From JAQVEM01 sp964601205 (lineage in GTDB: Bacteria > Actinomycetota > Humimicrobiia > Humimicrobiales > Humimicrobiaceae): a DNA stretch of 64,000 nt. The notes beneath the pieces were generated by a model. That model did no database searches. It saw only the letters and a list, made by a program, of their open reading frames with translations, and was not told the origin of the DNA. The position numbers were made by a program, and so were the translations under genes. This document shows positions 61,963 through 64,000 of this stretch, piece by piece. The stretch covers positions 1 to 64,000 of the forward strand of contig CAZRML010000014.1 in NCBI GenBank assembly GCA_964601205.1, given 5' to 3'. Positions within the stretch are counted from its first letter, which is position 1. Each line of letters opens with the position of its first letter.

Positions 61963-63129
61963 ATGCTGGCAGTAGGATTAAATTTAAGTTCATCAAGATT
62001 AAGTATTGTTGAGCTTTTAAAATCAAGAAATGGCTTTACTGTTGCAAATATGGCAAGAGCAGAGATACCGCCGGGCTGTATGGTAAAAGGGGAAGTTCAG
62101 GATATAGAAATTCTTTCAAACAGTTTAAAGGAAATCTGGAGAAAGAATAAGATTTCTGACAGGAAAGTCTTCATCGGAATTGCAAATCAGAAAGTGATTG
62201 CAAAGGAAATCCGGATACCGGTTATAAATGACGATGAAATAAAGAATTCCATACAATACCAGATTAGTGATTTTATTCCAATACCAAAGAATAATATTAT
62301 ATATGATTATTACGTAGTTGAAAAAGGAGAAGACCATTCAAGAATAATGCTGGTAGGGGCGATGAAGAGCATGGTAGATGATGTGGTTTCAAGTTTTAAA
62401 AAGGCCGGCCTGCTTGCACAGGCTATTGATTTAAACTGTTTTGCATTATACAGGACGGTAAACTATATAAAAGGAATTGAAAAAGATAAAGACGTAAAGA
62501 ACAAGCGTACAGCTTTTTGTGTCGCGAACCTTGGAGTGGAAATTTCAATAATAGAGATGATACAGGACTATAACTTAAAATATCCGAGATTTACATCAAC
62601 TTCTATAAGAAGCTTTATTGATGAGATTTCAAAGGAAACAAAAAAAGATGATAAATATTGCGGGGAAGTATTATCAAAATTTGATTTCAAATCCCTGCTG
62701 TTAAAGAAAAACGAACCAGAAAAAAAGAAGAAAGAAACCGGAGATTCTTTTCTTAAACCAGAAGAGAAAGAGAGTAAAAATTCCGGTAAAGATAAAGATA
62801 AGGTTAAAGATGAGCCTGACAGCGGTAAGGTGAAAGAAATAATAAAAAGCACCACGGATAGGTTTATAGGGGAAATTAAATTATCGGTGGAACACTTCTT
62901 GCAGGAAAATCCAAAATCAAGTGTGGGGAAAATTATTTTGACCGGTGAATATATAAGAAATATTGATAGATATATAGAACAGGAAATAGAATATAAAGTT
63001 GAAATGCTGAATATAAATGATTATTTTCCATTAAAGAATATTAAAATAGCTGCGGGCTATAGTGAAGACGGCAATTACATCCTTGACCCGGTAGCTATAG
63101 GCATGGCATTAAGGGGCTTAAATCAATGA
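61963..63129 (+). CDS. pilM: Type IV pilus assembly protein PilM
   Basis: 388 residues from ATG 61963 (GTG at 61954 is the alternative). An actin-like fold (AVGLNLSSSRLSIVELLK, the PilM N-terminal phosphate loop region; KVFIGIANQKVIAKEIRIP; DYYVVEKGEDHSRIMLVGA). Residues about 240-290 form a Lys/Glu/Asp-rich low-complexity stretch (KNEPEKKKKETGDSFLKPEE and on) that interrupts the fold. It binds the N-terminus of PilN on the cytoplasmic side. Overlaps pilN by 4 bp. Confidence 0.9.
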   Translation: MLAVGLNLSSSRLSIVELLKSRNGFTVANMARAEIPPGCMVKGEVQDIEILSNSLKEIWRKNKISDRKVFIGIANQKVIAKEIRIPVINDDEIKNSIQYQISDFIPIPKNNIIYDYYVVEKGEDHSRIMLVGAMKSMVDDVVSSFKKAGLLAQAIDLNCFALYRTVNYIKGIEKDKDVKNKRTAFCVANLGVEISIIEMIQDYNLKYPRFTSTSIRSFIDEISKETKKDDKYCGEVLSKFDFKSLLLKKNEPEKKKKETGDSFLKPEEKESKNSGKDKDKVKDEPDSGKVKEIIKSTTDRFIGEIKLSVEHFLQENPKSSVGKIILTGEYIRNIDRYIEQEIEYKVEMLNINDYFPLKNIKIAAGYSEDGNYILDPVAIGMALRGLNQ

Positions 63130-63827
63130 AAACTATAAATCTCCTTCCAAAAGAAGAGAGAGTTAGAGATGTAAAAAGTATAATGCTTGGCGCGGTGATG
63201 GTAATATTAATAATATTATTAATAGCAGCAGCCGGTTTTTCATTTATACTTTACAACGTTAACCGCGGTCTTACACCGGAGCTGGAAAATTACGAAAGAG
63301 TAAATATGCAGCTAAATAATTATATAAATAAATTACAGGTCTATGCCGATTTTAAAGAAGAAGTAAGCAAGAAAGCTAAAGTTATAGAATATTTAAAGGC
63401 CAGGGAGATATTATGGTCGGACATACTTTATGATTTTGGAGAAAATATGCCGGAAAATGCATATATTGATTATATAGAGGGTGACAGTGATAGGTTTTAC
63501 TCGTTAATTTCCGGTCTTGAAGAGGGGGAAGTTGAAGAGATAAATAAAGTATTATTATTTACTATTTCAGGAAATGCACTTGGCTACAAGGATGTTACAA
63601 GATTACTGGTTTATTTAAGAAATATGGAAAATATAGGAGAAGTATGGATTAACAATATCAGCAAGGATTACATAACCGATTCTAATTTAGCTATACTATC
63701 TTTTAATATCAGCGCATATCTTGACATAGAGCCGTATATAGAGGAAATGGGTCTGGATAAAGTTGAAAAGGAAGAGGCCGGCGACGAAGAAATACTGGAC
63801 CAGGAACTGGAGATGCTAAATCAGTAA
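63126..63827 (+). CDS. pilN: Type IV pilus assembly protein PilN
   Basis: 233 residues. It opens MKTINLLPKEER, the INLLP motif that binds PilM, then a single membrane helix (AVMVILIILLIAAAGFSFIL) and an extracytoplasmic fimbrial-assembly domain rich in short helices. ATGA overlap with pilM shows coupling. The C-terminus is acidic. Confidence 0.9.
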   Translation: MKTINLLPKEERVRDVKSIMLGAVMVILIILLIAAAGFSFILYNVNRGLTPELENYERVNMQLNNYINKLQVYADFKEEVSKKAKVIEYLKAREILWSDILYDFGENMPENAYIDYIEGDSDRFYSLISGLEEGEVEEINKVLLFTISGNALGYKDVTRLLVYLRNMENIGEVWINNISKDYITDSNLAILSFNISAYLDIEPYIEEMGLDKVEKEEAGDEEILDQELEMLNQ

Positions 63828-63863
63828 ACGTAGATAAATTAATAAATATTTTTTTATTATAGT

Positions 63864-64000
63864 ATGAATATCAAAATTAAAATAATTATAACAATTGGAA
63901 TCTTTCTGGTGATTGTTTTACTTACGGTACTGGTTCTTGTTCCAAATCTTACTGCAAGTATTAAAAACAATGCTTCTATTGAAGAAGAAAAAGAAGAAAA
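63864..64000 (+). CDS. pilO: Probable type IV pilus protein PilO, 5' part (cut by window end)
   Basis: The ATG at 63864 opens a frame of 45 codons running off the window. It has a short basic start, one membrane helix (IIITIGIFLVIVLLTVLVLV) and then SASIKNN-like polar sequence with a Glu/Lys-rich stretch. Position after pilN and topology fit PilO, but no diagnostic motif is reached. Confidence 0.6.
   Translation, partial: MNIKIKIIITIGIFLVIVLLTVLVLVPNLTASIKNNASIEEEKEE

Overview
The window is an AT-rich bacterial chromosome segment. It begins inside the 3' end of a 23S rRNA gene, followed by 5S rRNA, and ends inside a type IV pilus gene. No plasmid, phage or CRISPR signature is seen. The housekeeping order pdxS-pdxT-yebC-ruvC-ruvA-ruvB, then yajC-secD-secF, rel, an MBL-fold gene, hisS, aspS, alaS, ruvX, mltG, aroE is the order known from Actinomycetota such as Mycobacterium and Streptomyces. 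The genome is however AT-rich, uses many TTG/GTG starts, and carries features commoner in Bacillota: recJ between secF and rel, and a TrmR/TrhP tRNA wobble-modification pair after mltG. It also has queA/tgt and type IV pili. My inference is a deep-branching, probably anaerobic, AT-rich member of Actinomycetota or a neighbouring Terrabacteria lineage, likely a subsurface or sediment heterotroph. I cannot name it further.

Region by region. (1) 1-590: end of an rRNA operon. (2) 770-16996: a pentose/xylo-oligosaccharide locus. xylB and a divergent xylose isomerase-like gene point left; a ChvE-type multiple-sugar ABC transporter, a ROK repressor, a second (oligosaccharide-type) ABC transporter and a GH3 glycosidase point right. 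The second binding-protein gene is split by a 1757-bp IS1182-like insertion flanked by CTAG; removing the IS and one CTAG restores a 456-codon frame. (3) 17217-28329: GTP-type PEP carboxykinase with a 14-bp inverted repeat upstream, a DUF1015 gene, a Fur-family regulator with no histidine at all, a flippase-like membrane protein, a CBM9-like surface protein overlapping an EF-G-like GTPase, and lemA-htpX. (4) 28351-33814: PLP synthase, yebC, ruvCAB and queA in one tight operon. (5) 33920-38209: a PAS/HD-GYP c-di-GMP phosphodiesterase, a UPF0316 membrane protein and tgt. (6) 38533-56939: Sec translocon accessory genes, recJ, rel, hisS, aspS, a strong 6S RNA candidate, alaS, ruvX, mltG, trmR, trhP, acylphosphatase and aroE. 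(7) 57017-64000: pilT, pilC, a sigma factor, a pilin, pilD, pilM, pilN and the start of pilO.

How it fits together. The sugar locus would import monosaccharides and beta-linked oligosaccharides, hydrolyse the latter with the GH3 enzyme, and feed xylulose 5-phosphate into central metabolism; pckG supplies gluconeogenic flux. Near-identical promoter modules (CTTGACTAAC plus a -10 box) lie at both divergent xyl/ABC promoters, the ROK gene and the Fur-like gene. The two binding-protein genes share a distinctive leader: a four-codon mini-ORF (M-R-F-V-stop) whose codons form the left arm of a hairpin, followed by a conserved run to the Shine-Dalgarno sequence. Both are also followed by an intercistronic hairpin. 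The most notable non-coding finds are this shared leader and the 6S RNA candidate between aspS and alaS, which has a well-placed promoter, a closing helix of about 24 bp and a central bubble.
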